A stretch of DNA of 64,000 nt, taken from assembly GCA_032433765.1 (NCBI GenBank), contig JAVIAB010000101.1, positions 62,646,092-62,710,091 of the forward strand. The letters run 5' to 3'. Positions 33,014 to 44,235 of this stretch are shown here, one piece after another (position 1 is the stretch's first letter; each line of letters begins with the position of its first letter). This DNA is from Megaustenia siamemsis. Lineage: Eukaryota; Mollusca; Gastropoda; Stylommatophora; Ariophantidae. The notes beneath the pieces are model-generated. The model was not told where the DNA came from. It ran no database searches and saw nothing but the letters and a program-made list of their open reading frames with translations. The position numbers were made by a program, and so were the translations under genes.

Positions 33014-34900
33014 GTGCCCAACTTCAAAACGCTATTACTCAGTAACCGTTTGTTAAAAACTGTTGAAATTTTCCAAATGTTATTAGAATGCAAAAGACCC
33101 TTTAAATGTATATTTAACAAATATCTTGCCGCTTCAGTTTTCTTAACGCGGCGAATTTCTTTGATGTTTGTCAAAATTGTAAATTGTGAACCCCTAAAGA
33201 ATAGAAATTACCATAGTTGCTGGTCTATGATTAATTTTCACTAGGTAAAGGCGTGGCCGTAATGGGGAAATAACTGAATAAGACAAAACACCAGGAGAAT
33301 TATTGTCTTCTCTGTTCGAGGACGGACGATAATATCAAGGTATACCTGTATGTCCAATTTTCATATTTGTGTGGTCCTGATAAGGACCGTTTGTTGCACT
33401 AATTTAAGGTAATATAGGGGCCAACATTGTGGGTGCTATATACTTTCATTCTGAATTAGACGAGTCTAAAAGATTAATAACTGTTTGGGGTTGAACATTC
33501 CACAAACCATCATTTTTTCAATATTTCCCTCCCTGTTTTAAGACGTGGTCTTCACATTTAGCCCAATAATCTTTGTCTATATTTAATAAAGCGAGATTAG
33601 CAAGAGTCTTTACAACGCATATTTTGAATGTTGTATTTTCATCTGCCACTTGTCCTTTTAATTTTGCCCAGATTAGTTCTATTGGATTTAAATGAGCATG
33701 GTAAGGTGGCAGCCTCAAACTTATATGACCGTGCTCTTGAATAATCTTATCTATTTTAAAAATCGTTGTCCTTTGTTTTTGCTTTACTAGAGATAGTAAT
33801 TCAGGTTTTTAAAGTACATGTTATTAAATTGTATGTGCTCCTTTGTAAGTCATATCTTAATAGCATCTTTTGTACTGGATGACGTCGGGATGTTGCCGAC
33901 TACCTGCATGAGCAATTATCAAGCGCTGTCCTTTGCTGCTAGGTATTAATCTCTTAATCTTTCCATCTGATGACTGCCATTCCCTTTGGTTAGTGTGGTG
34001 AGCATTGATCCATGTTTCATCCATGTACACAATATCATAACCTTGCTTGCGCACCTCTTTTACTTCACGTAAGTACTTGCTTCTCATGACTACTATATGT
34101 GGCTTCTCACAGATGATGTTTCGTCCATTGGAATACTTTCTGAATGTAAAGCCTTCAGCTCTCACATTCCTCCATAATGTAGACTTTATTATTTCAATAC
34201 TGTTGTTCTTTTTCATCGATACTTTTAATTTTCTTATTGTAACAGTTTCATTCATACCCAACATTTTGCGAATTTCACTTCTAATAAGTTCACTGTCGAA
34301 ATTATCCAACATTTTTGCTCTTCCTTGTGATTTTGTATATTTTGAACATTGACGGTCACGTGCTTGAATCCAGCGATTAAATGACCGTTTAGATAAATCC
34401 AAAATGTGTCTTGTCCTATTCTCAGGGTTTTCTAAAGAATGAAATAATCTTCCTCGTTTAGCCTCTTTGCAAAAATAGTCATACATTTTTATTGCGATGT
34501 TTTGTAAACTGCAGAATTTCATTTTAAGACTCATGATAAATGTTATCGTTCCACGGCTCCACCTATGAATGAACGGAAATGGAACACACCATTTTTAGTG
34601 CTTTTTACAAGTGTCTAATTGTGTCAAAAAACCACGGTAAAAGCGTGCAAACACGTCAGTTTGACCGTGTATGGATTTTTACTCGCTATTTTTAACTTAA
34701 AATACTGTAAACATTAAGTTTTTACTACATCAATGGGTCGTTATAAATTTATATAAATCAAATCAGCAACAATAATAACCAAATGTTTTTTTAATGAAAT
34801 TAATTCCATGTTGGGTTTTAATCATTATAACTTTACATGCAAATTTTGAACAACTTACAACAAGCGGTTAAAAAGCTATCGATTTTAAAAGTTGGGCACG
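33014..34900. mobile_element. Tc1/mariner/IS630-type DNA transposon nested in RTE-3
   Basis: The left end GTGCCCAACTTCAAAACG and the inverted right end GTGCCCAACTTTTAAAATCG share 11 perfect bases and looser similarity for about 40 more (AACCGTTTGTT versus AACCGCTTGTT). It encodes a DDE_3-type transposase on the minus strand. The RTE-3 RT reading frame resumes on both sides, showing insertion into an existing RTE-3. A TA duplication, normal for this superfamily, is not obvious, so the exact ends may be off by a few bases. Confidence 0.85.
33518..34534 (-). pseudogene. Tc1/mariner-like DDE_3 transposase, internally deleted
   Basis: The first frame (34,534-33,857) has an N-terminal DNA-binding part (LDLSKRSFNRWIQARDRQ) and the catalytic start DIVYMDETWINAHHTN, with the first Asp, then KRLIIAHAGSRQHPD. 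The second frame (33,718-33,518) has LRLPPYHAHLNPIELIWAKLK, with the final Glu. Between them only about 140 bp remain with fragments like TKEHIQFNNMYF and KPELLSLVKQKQ. The block that normally carries the second catalytic Asp (V-x-D-N-A-x-Y-H in this family) is missing, so the enzyme cannot be active. The family is widespread in invertebrates. Confidence 0.88.
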
Positions 34901-35631
34901 AGTTATGAAACAAGCTATAGCAAGATTTTTGTAACATGGCTCATTAGGCTTATTTTTCTAAAGTCACTACATTCAACTTCACCATTCTTTTTAGGCAACG
35001 CATTGAATGTTGGTGTTTTTAGTTCATTTGATATGTATCATGTGTGGTATATGTCGTTGCATATGTCTGTAATCACTTCAATGTCAAAATCCTCTAGTGC
35101 CTGGATAATTTCTATCTATATGCTGTCAAGTCCTGCTGCATTTCCCTTTTCATTGTTTTTTTAGCTTTTTCCAACTCAGATTTTAAGATTGTATAGCTTG
35201 ATGTATATTTTATAACTGGTTTCTTGTCCCCCTTTGATCACAGAATAGTTCTGTTACATATTCCTGACATTTATCTATAATGTCTTGATTGTCTGTCAGC
35301 ATTTTTCCTTTGTGTCTGCAATGCATCCACCTTATGTGGCTTTTTTATTAGTATTAGTCATTCTCGTTATTTCGTGTGTGCATTCCTCTTAAGTCTTGTA
35401 TCCCTTCCATAGTTTCTATTTCTTTACATTTATGGCTGAGCATCTTCTTTTTACGTATTGCACATTTTGCGTATTTCATTATCTATTTTATTGTATTGGG
35501 TAGTGTTCTTTGCTTGTCTCATTTCTTTTCATTTTTTCTAAGATAGTGTTAGTTATCCATTTTTGGTTTTTGTTCTTTTCTCTTTTGGGTAAGGTGTCGC
35601 AGGTTTCTTGTATGCTTTTCTTTATGCATTG

Positions 35632-36425
35632 TCATTTGGTTGTTACTTTTTCATCATGATTTTCTCTTCTGTATTGCTCAATTCCCTCTTCTAGTAGCTT
35701 CTGGTATGTGTTCTTTACTTGTATTGTATAGGTATATTTAATATCTTTTCGATTTAAAGCTGTTATATCTAGTGGATTTGTTGATGAATTACACTTTTGC
35801 TTGTTTTTCTTTAGTTTGATTTTTATTTTATTCATTACAGGATTGTGATCTGAATTAATATCTGATCCTGTGTATGTTTTGGTTTTCTCTACGCTGTTAC
35901 GTAACCTTTCTTTTATCATTATGTAATCTATTTTATTCCTCTTCTTATCTCCAGGTCTTTTCCATGCGTATAGTTTCCTTTTCTCTTGCTCAAAGTAGAT
36001 GTTACATATTATCAGCCTGTTTTCTTCACATAATTGTATTAATATTTCTCCTCTGTCATTTCTTTTTCCTAAACCATGATTTCCTATGATGGTTTATATC
36101 TACATTTTCCTACTTTAATTCTTTCTGCTTCTTGAATCAGATTTTCCAATTTCCCTTCTTGACATAGTACCCTAACATTCCAAGTACTTATTTTAAGATC
36201 TTTCCTCCGACATAAGTTCGAATTCCGCTCCATTGCTTCCTCTGGACTAGCACGTGATAAGGCTCCAATCTCTTTCACTTTGGTCAGCCACATTCGTCTT
36301 TTGTGTTCTGCATATGTCTCTTGTGTACCACACACTTTGCTGTTTTTGCTTTCTGGGCCGTTGATAATTGCTGACTCGTCCGCCCCATCCACCGTTGCAG
36401 TCTTTGTACAATTCGGAATGGACAT
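35632..36425 (-). pseudogene. RTE-3 N-terminus and APE endonuclease, internally deleted
   Basis: The frame from 36,425 reads DGADESAIINGPESKNSKV and AEHKRRMWLTKVKEIGALSR, then the endonuclease start LKISTWNVRVLCQEGKLENL. After ERIKV it jumps to the endonuclease end: GNHGLGKRNDRGEILIQL, RNKIDYIMIKERLR and SDINSDHNPVMNKIKIKL, which includes the Asp-His pair of SDH. The central endonuclease (metal-binding Glu and catalytic Tyr-His regions, roughly 100 residues) is deleted. The linker QVKNTYQKLLEEGIEQYRRE follows. Inactive. Confidence 0.87.
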
Positions 36426-36663
36426 TTCCGTCTGCCTGGCGCGACAGTGAAAAACTATGACCTATCACCAACAGGTCAATCTCGAATGAAAAGAAGATAA
36501 ATACCCACTTAACAACGAGAATTTCCACCATCCACCAGCCTGTCAGAAGTTAACCAACCACAACAGGCATGAGCAGAACATTAAATCCAAGAATCACACA
36601 CCGCGTGTAACCGGCATATTTCAAAACAACACACGCTGTAACTGAAAACACTGTCCACAAACG

Positions 36664-36675
36664 GGCGCCATCTTG
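36664..36675 (-). promoter_or_regulatory. YY1-like motif at the RTE-3 5' end
   Basis: The minus strand reads CAAGATGGCGCC about 5 bases from the 5' end of RTE-3. AAGATGGC is the core of the YY1 site; human L1 has a similar site (CCAAGATGGC) near its start that sets the transcription start. The match and position are seen; the function is inferred by analogy. Confidence 0.55.
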
Positions 36676-36734
36676 AACTAACACAATGATTTAAATTAAA
36701 AGGAGAAATGAACACATATTAAAATACATAAATA

Positions 36735-37000
36735 TTTAAAAGAATTGGCTCATGGTCACCATTCTAAAGAGGACATTACAATAATACTGACAGATCAAAG
36801 AAATAATTGGCTGGAAAGAAAAATAATGGAATGCAAGGTTCCAGGAAGACGAGACAGGGGCAGACCAAAAAGAATGTCATTTCTAGTCATCAAAGAGACC
36901 TTCAACTGAAGACGTGGTCACCAGGCTAGAGACATAGATTTCATCAGAAAGGCTATAATGAGTACAAATATCTTTAAAGGATATATAAACTAATGATGAT
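36735..37000 (+). mobile_element. LINE-T, short 3' copy with (TGA)n tail
   Basis: It codes, with shifts, for IMECKVPGRRDRGRPKRMSF and ARDIDFIRKAIMSTNIFKGY-IN-stop, then ATGATGATGATG. This is an RTE-like C-terminus distinct from RTE-1, 2 and 3. The stop again merges with the tail. Confidence 0.78.
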
Positions 37001-37189
37001 GATGCGGGTTGTAGTGTCAGTTTAAATAGCCTGGGAAATATCAAACATATGAATACCATACAAATCCGATGCTTAATCTAAATGAAAAATATGTTGACAA
37101 GTAACCACGAACTCAATTTCACAAAGCTGTTAATGTAAAATATTCCGGCATACTAAAGTATCGGTAGCTGGGTGTTTTCCTCATCAACA

Positions 37190-37366
37190 TGATCTAGGTT
37201 CAGTTCTCAGAAGAAGTGGATTTTTGTCGATTGGCAATGCTCCGGGTTTCATCAAAACTCTAAAAATGGGTACCAGCAATTTTTGGGGGAAGTAAAGGCT
37301 GCCTGGCCCGATACCGATCACATCACACATAAATGGGACAAACATAACCACCATATACCCCTTAAA
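37190..37366 (+). mobile_element. Diverged SINE-A relative
   Basis: AAAAATGGGTACCAGCAATTT, GGGGGAAGTAAAGGCTGCCTGG and CCCGATACCGATCACATCAC follow the SINE-A body order (GGGTACCGGATTTTT, GGGAAAGTAAAGCGGCA, TACCGACCACATTAC). The head is decayed. Probably an older copy or a sister subfamily. Confidence 0.6.
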
Positions 37367-37379
37367 AATCTGAAACAAG

Positions 37380-39146
37380 TGAAAAAGTGAAATACTTAGG
37401 CACAATATTAACATGAGATGTAAGATGCATCACAGAAATAGAAAGCAGAATAGCTCAGGCCAAAATAGCTTCAGAAAAAGGAAAACGCCTTATGTATCAA
37501 ATCAATGTCAATAGAAGTGAGAAAAAGAGTTTATCGGTGCTGTATCGAGTCAATTCTGACCTATGGAAGCGAATCAGGGACATTAAAAAAACAAATAAAA
37601 AGTCGGTTAGAGGTCACATGGATGGTATTTCTCAGAAGAATGTTGAGAGTTTCCTGGACAACTAACAAACCTATGAGGAAATTCTCAAAGAGGCCAACAC
37701 AAAAAGAGAGCTTCTAAAAACCCCCAGAAATAAACAATCAACATTTTTACGAGGACATCATGAGAATAGGAAAGTTGAGATCATCATCATCATTGGATGC
37801 CTTCTCCGCAACGTAGGTTGGCTACCATGTATCGCCATTCTACTCTGTTTCTTGCTTTGATGGTGCAGGTTGTCATAGATTGACTTGTCCATCTTTTCAT
37901 GTTACTCGCCCATGTTAGTCTTGGTCTGCCTCTGCCTCTTTTACCTTGTATTTTCCCTTCCAATATTACTTTTAGTAGGCTGTTGTGTCTTTTAACATGC
38001 CCCAAAAATTTCATTTGTCTAGTCTTAATTGTATTTAGTAGTTCTCTTTTTTTTTTTCAGTTGTTTTAAAACTTCATCGTTTGTTATCTTTTCTTTCCAT
38101 CCAATTCTACCTATTCTTCTATAAATACACATTTCAAAGGCTTCAATATTCTGTTCTGTTTTCTTGTCTAATGTCTATGTTTCTGCACCTTACAGGAATA
38201 TTGAGAAGATGCAACATTTTGCCATTCTTAGTTTCAGCCCTGTTGATATTTGTTTCGTTGTTAGTATATTTTTCATGGCATTAAAATTACTTGTTGCCAT
38301 ACCTATTCTGTTGTTTATTTCAATTTTACATTTTCCATCATTGGTTATAGTATGTCCCAGGTAGTTGTAGCTCTGGACTGTCTCCAGATGTATTCCCTCA
38401 ACAGTGATATTTAATTGTAGGTCTTGAGAATTTTCTTTGTTTATGATCATAAATCTTTTTGATATGCATTTCTAGTCCATATTTTTTTGCTTGTTATGTT
38501 TATCACATTAAGCAATTGTTCTAGATCTTTAGGATTTTCTGCTAGTAGAACAGTATTATAAGCATGTCTTATTTTATTGATTATCTTTCCATTAATGTTT
38601 AGGCCTGGCATCTCTGAGATGTTTTTTAAAGATTTGCTCAGTGTATAGATTGAACAAGCTTAGTGATAGGATGCATCCTTGTCTTACTCCTCTTTTTATG
38701 TCCATGGGTGTAGAGTTCTCCTTGTTATATCTTATTATTGCTGTTTGCTCCCAGTACAAATTACGTATTAGTCGTATGTCTGTGTCGTCTAGATTTATAT
38801 CCCTTATGCAGTCTATAATTAGTTATGGTGTATTCTATCGAAAGCTTTGGTGTAGTCTGTAAAGCAGGCATATATTAGTTTGTTTACTTCTGTGTACTTT
38901 TCAATCAATGTTCTCATGCTAAATATGGCTTCTTTTAAATATGGCAATGTTGAGATACTTGGTTACGATTGTAAAAATACAGGGAAAGAGAGATCGCGGA
39001 CGGCAAAGTGAGAAAGTTCTAGATAGCTTGGTGTCATGGCATGGAAAACAGTCAACAACCGAATTGATACGTGTACGGTGGATATAAGTTTGTGTAAGGA
39101 CATGATCGCGCCTACGCCAACGGTATGGAACATGCTGATGATGATG
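37380..39146 (+). mobile_element. RTE-2 LINE split by RTE-3
   Basis: The first part (37,380-37,781) codes VKYLGTILT, EIESRIAQAKIAS, ESILTYGSESGTLKKQIKSR and FLRRMLRVSWTTNK, ending at GKLR. The second part (38,949-39,146) resumes with LRYLVTIVKIQGKRDRGRQSE and runs to the TGCTGATGATGATG tail. The interruption is a minus-strand RTE-3. Confidence 0.9.
37782..38948 (-). mobile_element. RTE-3 LINE, 5'-truncated, nested in RTE-2
   Basis: Minus-strand tail ATGATGATGAT at 37,782, then C-terminus (RNRVEWRYMVANLRCGEGI, GHVKRHNSLLKVILEGKIQ), ITVEGIHLETVQSYNYLGHT and RT to MRTLIEKYTEV near 38,930. The YADD motif has decayed to AYNT. GTTGAGAT at 37,774-37,781 and 38,949-38,956 is the duplication. Confidence 0.9.
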
Positions 39147-39374
39147 ATTCCCCATAGGTCTAGCAAGGCCTGAAGAAATCTTTCTGCTATTTTCTATATA
39201 TAAGCGTTAGAATGTACCATAGAGCCACGTTGACAGAACCACGTAGAACTATACTATTACCAGATGAACTAAGCAAAACTAGTTAGAATATGTCAAACTC
39301 ATGAATATGTGTCAGGTCTCAACTGCACCTTTGCTGTCTACATATATTAAGGTCTAACCACAGAAAACGGGTTA

Positions 39375-39455
39375 CTGTTTTATCAGTGAAAAGGGCAGCC
39401 TAGCGTGATACTGACCACATTACCACCTATAAATGTGTGCAGAAGTCATTGATTA
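39375..39455 (+). mobile_element. SINE-A-related fragment
   Basis: GTGAAAAGGGCAGCCTAGCGTG, ATACTGACCACATTACC and TATAAATGTGTGCAGAAG follow the SINE-A body. About 80 bp, head and tail missing. Confidence 0.5.
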
Positions 39456-39902
39456 TACGGGTAATAATAGCATACTACCGGTACGCCTAAATGCATTGCT
39501 AGAACCCTTACGTTCCTCTATTTAGTTGCACCTTTGTCTCCACTATTCTATCTACTGACTTTTTGAGCCGTAGCTGGCCCATAGGGCATAGACCCAGATA
39601 CTCTTTCGCTTAACTATTTTTTTTTTATTATAGCAGTTTTCAATCATAAAATCTCCCAATTTGTCTTTGTTCTAAGCAAGCAACTCTATCTCATCGAGGG
39701 AGCCGGTTCCTGCTGCTCTTGCCTCTCTGATCATTGTTCTTCTCGACTATTGAAGTTATAATTAAAAAAAAAAACGTTACGTGTATATATGCTGCACTTC
39801 AGTAGCAGCTCAAAGAGATTACAGTGATTACAAATAATAATACATTAGTTGTGTTTTGAATTGTATATTTTTATTTTCCATCCACTTTCTTTTGCCTGAT
39901 AG

Positions 39903-39935
39903 CTACACCCAGTGGATACTACAACTCCACAGCAC
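39903..39935 (+). CDS. Micro-exon 13, 33 bp (LHPVDTTTPQH)
   Basis: A strong acceptor (tttcttttgcctgatAG) and donor GTAAGT at 39,936. It reads LHPVDTTTPQH. The LHP start recurs in exon 18 (VLHPRLG). Confidence 0.72.
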
Positions 39936-39979
39936 GTAAGTAGCTGAATAGAAAATAAGTATACAATGATTATATATCA

Positions 39980-40291
39980 TCATCATCATCATCACGTACC
40001 GGGCCTGCTGGCGTAGGTGATCATGTCTCTCCACAATTTTCGACCTCGGCAGCTATTTATCATTTCTGTTGTTGACCTTCTGCCAAGCCATTCTCTTACG
40101 CTGTCTGTTATTTTTTCTCTTTGCTTCCCTCTATCTCTTCGTCCCTCAATTTTACCAGTTGTTACAATATATTACAGTTGTTCTCTTCTCATTACATGGC
40201 CAAACTATGATGATTGTTTCTTCCTAATATTGGAAATTCGCTCTCTTTTTGCTTTGACCTCTCTCAGAACATCTTCATTACTCTTCTTAGT
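39980..40291 (-). mobile_element. RTE-1 LINE, 5'-truncated 3' copy
   Basis: The tail CATCATCATCATCATCA, then the complement of the RTE-1 C-terminus from YANRPGT back to KKSNEDVLREVKAK. One of the least damaged RTE-1 3' ends: one frame stays open for 97 codons on the opposite strand. Confidence 0.9.
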
Positions 40292-40427
40292 TGATGAATA
40301 TATAGATTAGTCTTAATGTACAAGAATCATGTAAACCCATATGGAAGCTGGAAAACATCAAAATAGATTGAGAAGAAACCCAAACGCATTGAAGACAGAT
40401 GCCGAAGATTAAATACTTTGTGTATCA

Positions 40428-40530
40428 TCATCATCATCATCAAGTACCGAGCCTGCTGGCGTAGGTGATCATAGCTCTCCCCAATTTTCTATCTCGCCAG
40501 TTATTTATCATTTATATTGTTGACTTACTC
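40428..40530 (-). mobile_element. RTE-1 LINE, short 3' end
   Basis: The tail CATCATCATCATCATCAAG and about 85 bp of the RTE-1 C-terminus (YANRLGT, SYDHLRQQARL region) before the match ends. Confidence 0.85.
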
Positions 40531-40539
40531 TGTGTGTAA

Positions 40540-40860
40540 TGGAATGCGTTCAAGACTAATATTGAAACAAGAGAAATAGCAATGCAACCAAAGATAACAT
40601 CTATAATTAGGAAGAGAAGATGGACATGTGTCGGATATGTGCACCATGAGAATTTCATCAACAAGCTCTTCTATGGAAACTTCAGGATACAGAAACTTGA
40701 AAAAGACCTAGACACACTATAAAAGAACACATTATAAGACAAGCAAAGTTGGCTAGCATAGACTCATTAGATAAGATTGAAGCTCTTGCCCACAAGTGAA
40801 ATGGGTTGCAAAGAAGACTATATTCTCTATGTGACGTCTAACAGCGCGAGAATGAGGATC
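40540..40860 (+). mobile_element. LINE-U remnant, C-terminal coding
   Basis: It reads TREIAMQPKITSIIRKRRWT, CVGYVHHENFINKLFYGNF and QDKQSWLA-like words with stops. The IRxRRWxxxGYVxR pattern is that of LINE C-termini. No tail is clear. Confidence 0.5.
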
Positions 40861-41015
40861 AAGAATCAATCATTTACACAACAGTTAATAATTGTTTTTA
40901 TTTTGTATCGAACAAGGCATTTAACTTATACGAGACTATTACCTTTTAAGAATTAAATTTGCAATGAGTGGACATTAAATCAAACATGAAGCAGCTGCGA
41001 CTGCCCCTTAATCAT

Positions 41016-41425
41016 TATCATCATCACCATCGTTATATATTAAGCCTGCTGGCGTAGTTGATCAAGTTTCCCCACAACTTTCAATGTCGACAGTTATTTA
41101 TCAACTCTGTTGCTGGCCTTCTGCCAAACCATTCTCTTAAGCTGTCTGGTATATTTTGTCTTTGCTTCCATGTATATCTTCGTCCTTCAACTTTCCTAGT
41201 TGTTACAATAAATTCCAGCTATTCCCTTCTCATTACATGGCCAAAAAATTATGATTGTTTCTTCGTAATATTGGAAAATAGCTCTCTCTTTGCTGTGGCC
41301 TCTTTCAAAACATGTGCATTACTCTTCTTAGCTGTCCGTGGTATTCTCAACATTTCTTCTGTAAAAGCACATGTCTACAGACTACAGTGATTGATTAGTC
41401 TGTTGTCATATTGCCATGATACAAG
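41016..41425 (-). mobile_element. RTE-1 LINE, 5'-truncated 3' copy
   Basis: The tail CATCATCACCATCG, then the complement of the RTE-1 end through KKSNAHVLKEATAKRELFSN to the QTNQSL-like KSLESV region near 41,400. Confidence 0.87.
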
Positions 41426-41479
41426 TAATAATTCAATAATACTTATACGTAATATGATGACTATAAAAATGGGCATTAT

Positions 41480-41670
41480 TCCGTGGAAGAAACAAGGACG
41501 TTTTGCATAAACTGAAAATGAAAAAAGAAATGACACAATTCAAACGAGATAATTGATTTTTTTTTGAACATGTGAAGAAACATAATGCCCTTCTAAAAGT
41601 CATCTTGAGTGGGAAGGTACCAGACGACAGAAGCGGTAGAGGTAGACCTTGACTAAAGTGGATTGATACC
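41480..41670 (+). mobile_element. RTE-3 LINE internal fragment
   Basis: Across frames it reads DVLHKLKMKKEMTQFKRDN, EHVKKHNALLKVILSGKVP and DDRSGRGRP, matching the RTE-3 C-terminal region. No tail. Confidence 0.7.
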
Positions 41671-41729
41671 ATCACATCTTTTTTCTTCTTCGTACATGTT
41701 ACCATAGGTTCACTAGCCCACCTTTTGGT

Positions 41730-42225
41730 TTTTCATTTATTTTACTATTTTGACTTCACTCAATTATCAATTCATTTATTTTACTATTTTGACTTCACTC
41801 ATTTATCAGTTCATTTATTTTACTATTTTATCTTCACTCATTTGTTAGTTCATTTATTTTACTATTTTGACTTCACTCATTTATCAGTTCATTTATTTTA
41901 CTATTTTGTCTTCACTCATTTGTTAGTTCATTTATTTTACTATTTTGACTTCACTCATTTATCAGTTCATTTATTTTACTATTTTGTCTTCGCTCATTTG
42001 TTAGTTCATTTATTTTACTATTTTGTCTTCGCTCATTTGTTAGTTCATTTATTTTACTATTTTGTCTTCACTCATTTGTTAGTTCATTTATTTTACTGTT
42101 TTGTTTTCATCCAAGTGTTAGTTCATTTATTTTACTGTTTTGTTTTCATCCAAGTGTTAGCTCATTTATTTTACTGTTTTGTTTTCACCCAAGTGTTAGT
42201 TCATTTATTTTACTTGTCATATGTT
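41730..42225 (+). repeat. 39-bp minisatellite with 78-bp higher-order form
   Basis: The unit codes HLFYYFDFTHLSV or HLFYYFVFTHLLV; the D-S and V-L versions alternate in the first half, giving a 78-bp higher-order unit. The last three units switch to HLFYCFVFIQVLV. The 169-residue open frame results from 39 being divisible by three; it has no splice sites or upstream start context. Confidence 0.93.
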
Positions 42226-42298
42226 TACTTCTAGATTGTATCTGAAAGCACTAGTCAACTCATGAACAGTGTATGTTACTTGGATTGGAAAATTACAG

Positions 42299-42470
42299 AG
42301 TATCACTACTAAGTATCACTACTAAGTATCACTACTAAGTATCACTACTAAGTATCACTACTAAGTATCACTACTAAGTATCACTACTAAGTATCACTAC
42401 TAAGTATCCCTACTAAGTATTACTACTAAGTATCACTAAGTATATTTACTAAGTATTATTATTAAATATC
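42299..42470 (+). repeat. 13-bp repeat (TATCACTACTAAG)n
   Basis: About nine perfect 13-bp units, then decayed AAGTATTATTACT-like units to about 42,620. Confidence 0.95.
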
Positions 42471-42626
42471 ATTACTAAGTATTTTACTAAAATAATTACT
42501 ATTAATTAGTATCATTTTAGTATTATTACTAATTATAATGTGCATGTATCATTACTACATATCATTATTAAGTATTATTACTAAGTAACATATCTAGTTA
42601 TCGCTACTAATTATCAATGCTAAATA

Positions 42627-43219
42627 TTAATCATCATTGAGTAACGTCTTATCATCGAAGGTTGGCTACCATGGAGCGCCAGTCCGCTCTTTCTTTGGCT
42701 ATGATGGTGCAGATTGTCACAGCCTGGCATGTCCATCTTTTGATGTTGCTTGCCCCAATTAGTCACAGTCTACCTCTTTTACCTTGCATTTTTCCTTCCA
42801 ATATTTCTTTTGGTATGCTGCTGTGTCTTTTAACATGCACCAAAAATCGCATTTGTCTTGCTTGAATTGTGTTTAGTAGTCCTCTTTTCATTTGTAAATG
42901 CTTTAAGACATCATCATGTGTTCTTTTATTTCCATTCTTTTGTTTCTGCACCATACAGGAATGTAGAGAAGATATAACTTTTTGCTATTTTTAGCTTTAG
43001 CCCTGTTTTGATGTTAGTATTTTATTCATGGCATTAAATTATTTTTTTGCCATTTCTTTTTGTGTGTGTTTATTTCAGTTGTACATTTTCCATCACTAGT
43101 TATAGTATGTCCAAGGTAGTTGTTGCTCTGAACTGTCTCCAGGTATATTTCTTCAACTTTGATATCCACTTATAATTGTTTAGTGTTACCTTTGTTTATG
43201 ATCATAGTTTCAATCTGAT

Positions 43220-43250
<31 letters not shown>

Positions 43251-43645
43251 AAACCCATATTTGTTCATGCCATGTTTATTTCAAGTAATTCTTGTAGATA
43301 TTTAGTATTTTCTGCTAGTAAAACAGTATCATCAGCATATCTTAGGTTATTGATTATCTTTCCAATAATGTTTAGGCCTAGCATCTCTGTGATGTTTTTA
43401 AGGATTTGCTCAGTTTTGATTACGATTGGTAATTGGAAGAATCCCTGTCTAACTCCTTTCATATAAATAGGTCTAGAGGTCTCTTTGTTATATTGTGTTA
43501 TTGCTGTTTGCTCCCAATATAAATTACATATTAGTCGTATGTCTGTGTCATTTAGATGTATATTTTTTAGGCAGACTATAAGTTGCAAATGGTGTCTATA
43601 AAGCAGGCATATATTGGTTTGTTTCAGTGTACTAGATATGATACA
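42627..43645 (-). mobile_element. RTE-3 LINE, 5'-truncated copy
   Basis: Minus strand: a decayed tail near 42,630, GHVKRHSSIPKEILEGKMQ, and at 43.3-43.6 kb CLKNIHLNDTDIRLICNLYW, then MLGLNIIGKIINNLRYADDT, where the YADD catalytic motif is intact. A (TA)n run at 43,222-43,250 interrupts it. Confidence 0.9.
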
Positions 43646-43788
43646 AATAAACTTTATGAAAATGTGAACAAACTATAAGTTGTCTGATACACTACGGTTA
43701 TCGCTTGATACTATGACCAGGTTGAAACATCTTCCACATTTCAGATCGTATGAGATAAACTTACTTAGAAGAGCTATTTTATATTGAT

Positions 43789-44235
43789 AAACATCATCAT
43801 GTGCCATACGGGTTGGAAAAAAGCGATCATGCCCTTCCACAATTTTCTGTCCACCGTGCATCGTTTCAATTCTGTTGTTGACTGTTTTCCGTGCCATGAC
43901 ACCAATCTAATCAGGATCGTCTCTATTTGCCGTCGGCGATCTCTCTTCCCCTGTATTTTGTCACTTTTAACCACGTATTTCATATTTCTCTTATCATGCT
44001 GTGCCCAACAAATGTTGATTGTTTATTTATGATGTTTTTTTGGAGTTCCTTTTGTGTGTTGACCTCTTTGAGAATTTCCGCTTTTTTTTCTTTTCAGCTG
44101 CCCCGGGAGCTCTCAGCATTCTTCTGAGAAATCACATCCCATCTCTGTGGCCTCTATTCGTTTTTATTTCAATTTTTCCACTGTCCATGATTCACTTCAA
44201 TATCCGAATTGGTTGTATATAATTGAAACCGATGA
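43789..44235 (-). mobile_element. RTE-2 LINE, 5'-truncated 3' copy
   Basis: The tail CATCATCATGTGCCATAC, then RKLWKGMIAFFQPVWHM, WHGKQSTTELKRCTVD, and further in the FLRRMLRAPGAAEKKSG block near 44.1 kb. Frames are broken. Confidence 0.88.

Larger units (their letters stand above)
31779..36679 (-). mobile_element. RTE-3 LINE, both ends present, with target-site duplication
   Basis: The minus-strand 5' end is at 36,679 and the 3' (GAT)n tail at 31,779. AACAAAATGAT (31,768-31,778) and AACACAATGAT (36,680-36,690) form an 11-bp duplication with one mismatch, so this copy is full length by insertion. It has a ~250-bp 5' UTR, an N-terminal stretch, APE-type endonuclease, linker, RT and C-terminus, in RTE/BovB order. 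After removing the 1.9-kb nested transposon about 3.0 kb remain, near the usual 3.2-3.3 kb of RTE elements; the difference is an internal endonuclease deletion. Confidence 0.92.

Noticed and set aside
41725..42234. 169-residue hydrophobic repeat frame (HLFYYFDFTHLSV)
   Set aside because: A 39-bp minisatellite; the frame has no flanking gene structure.
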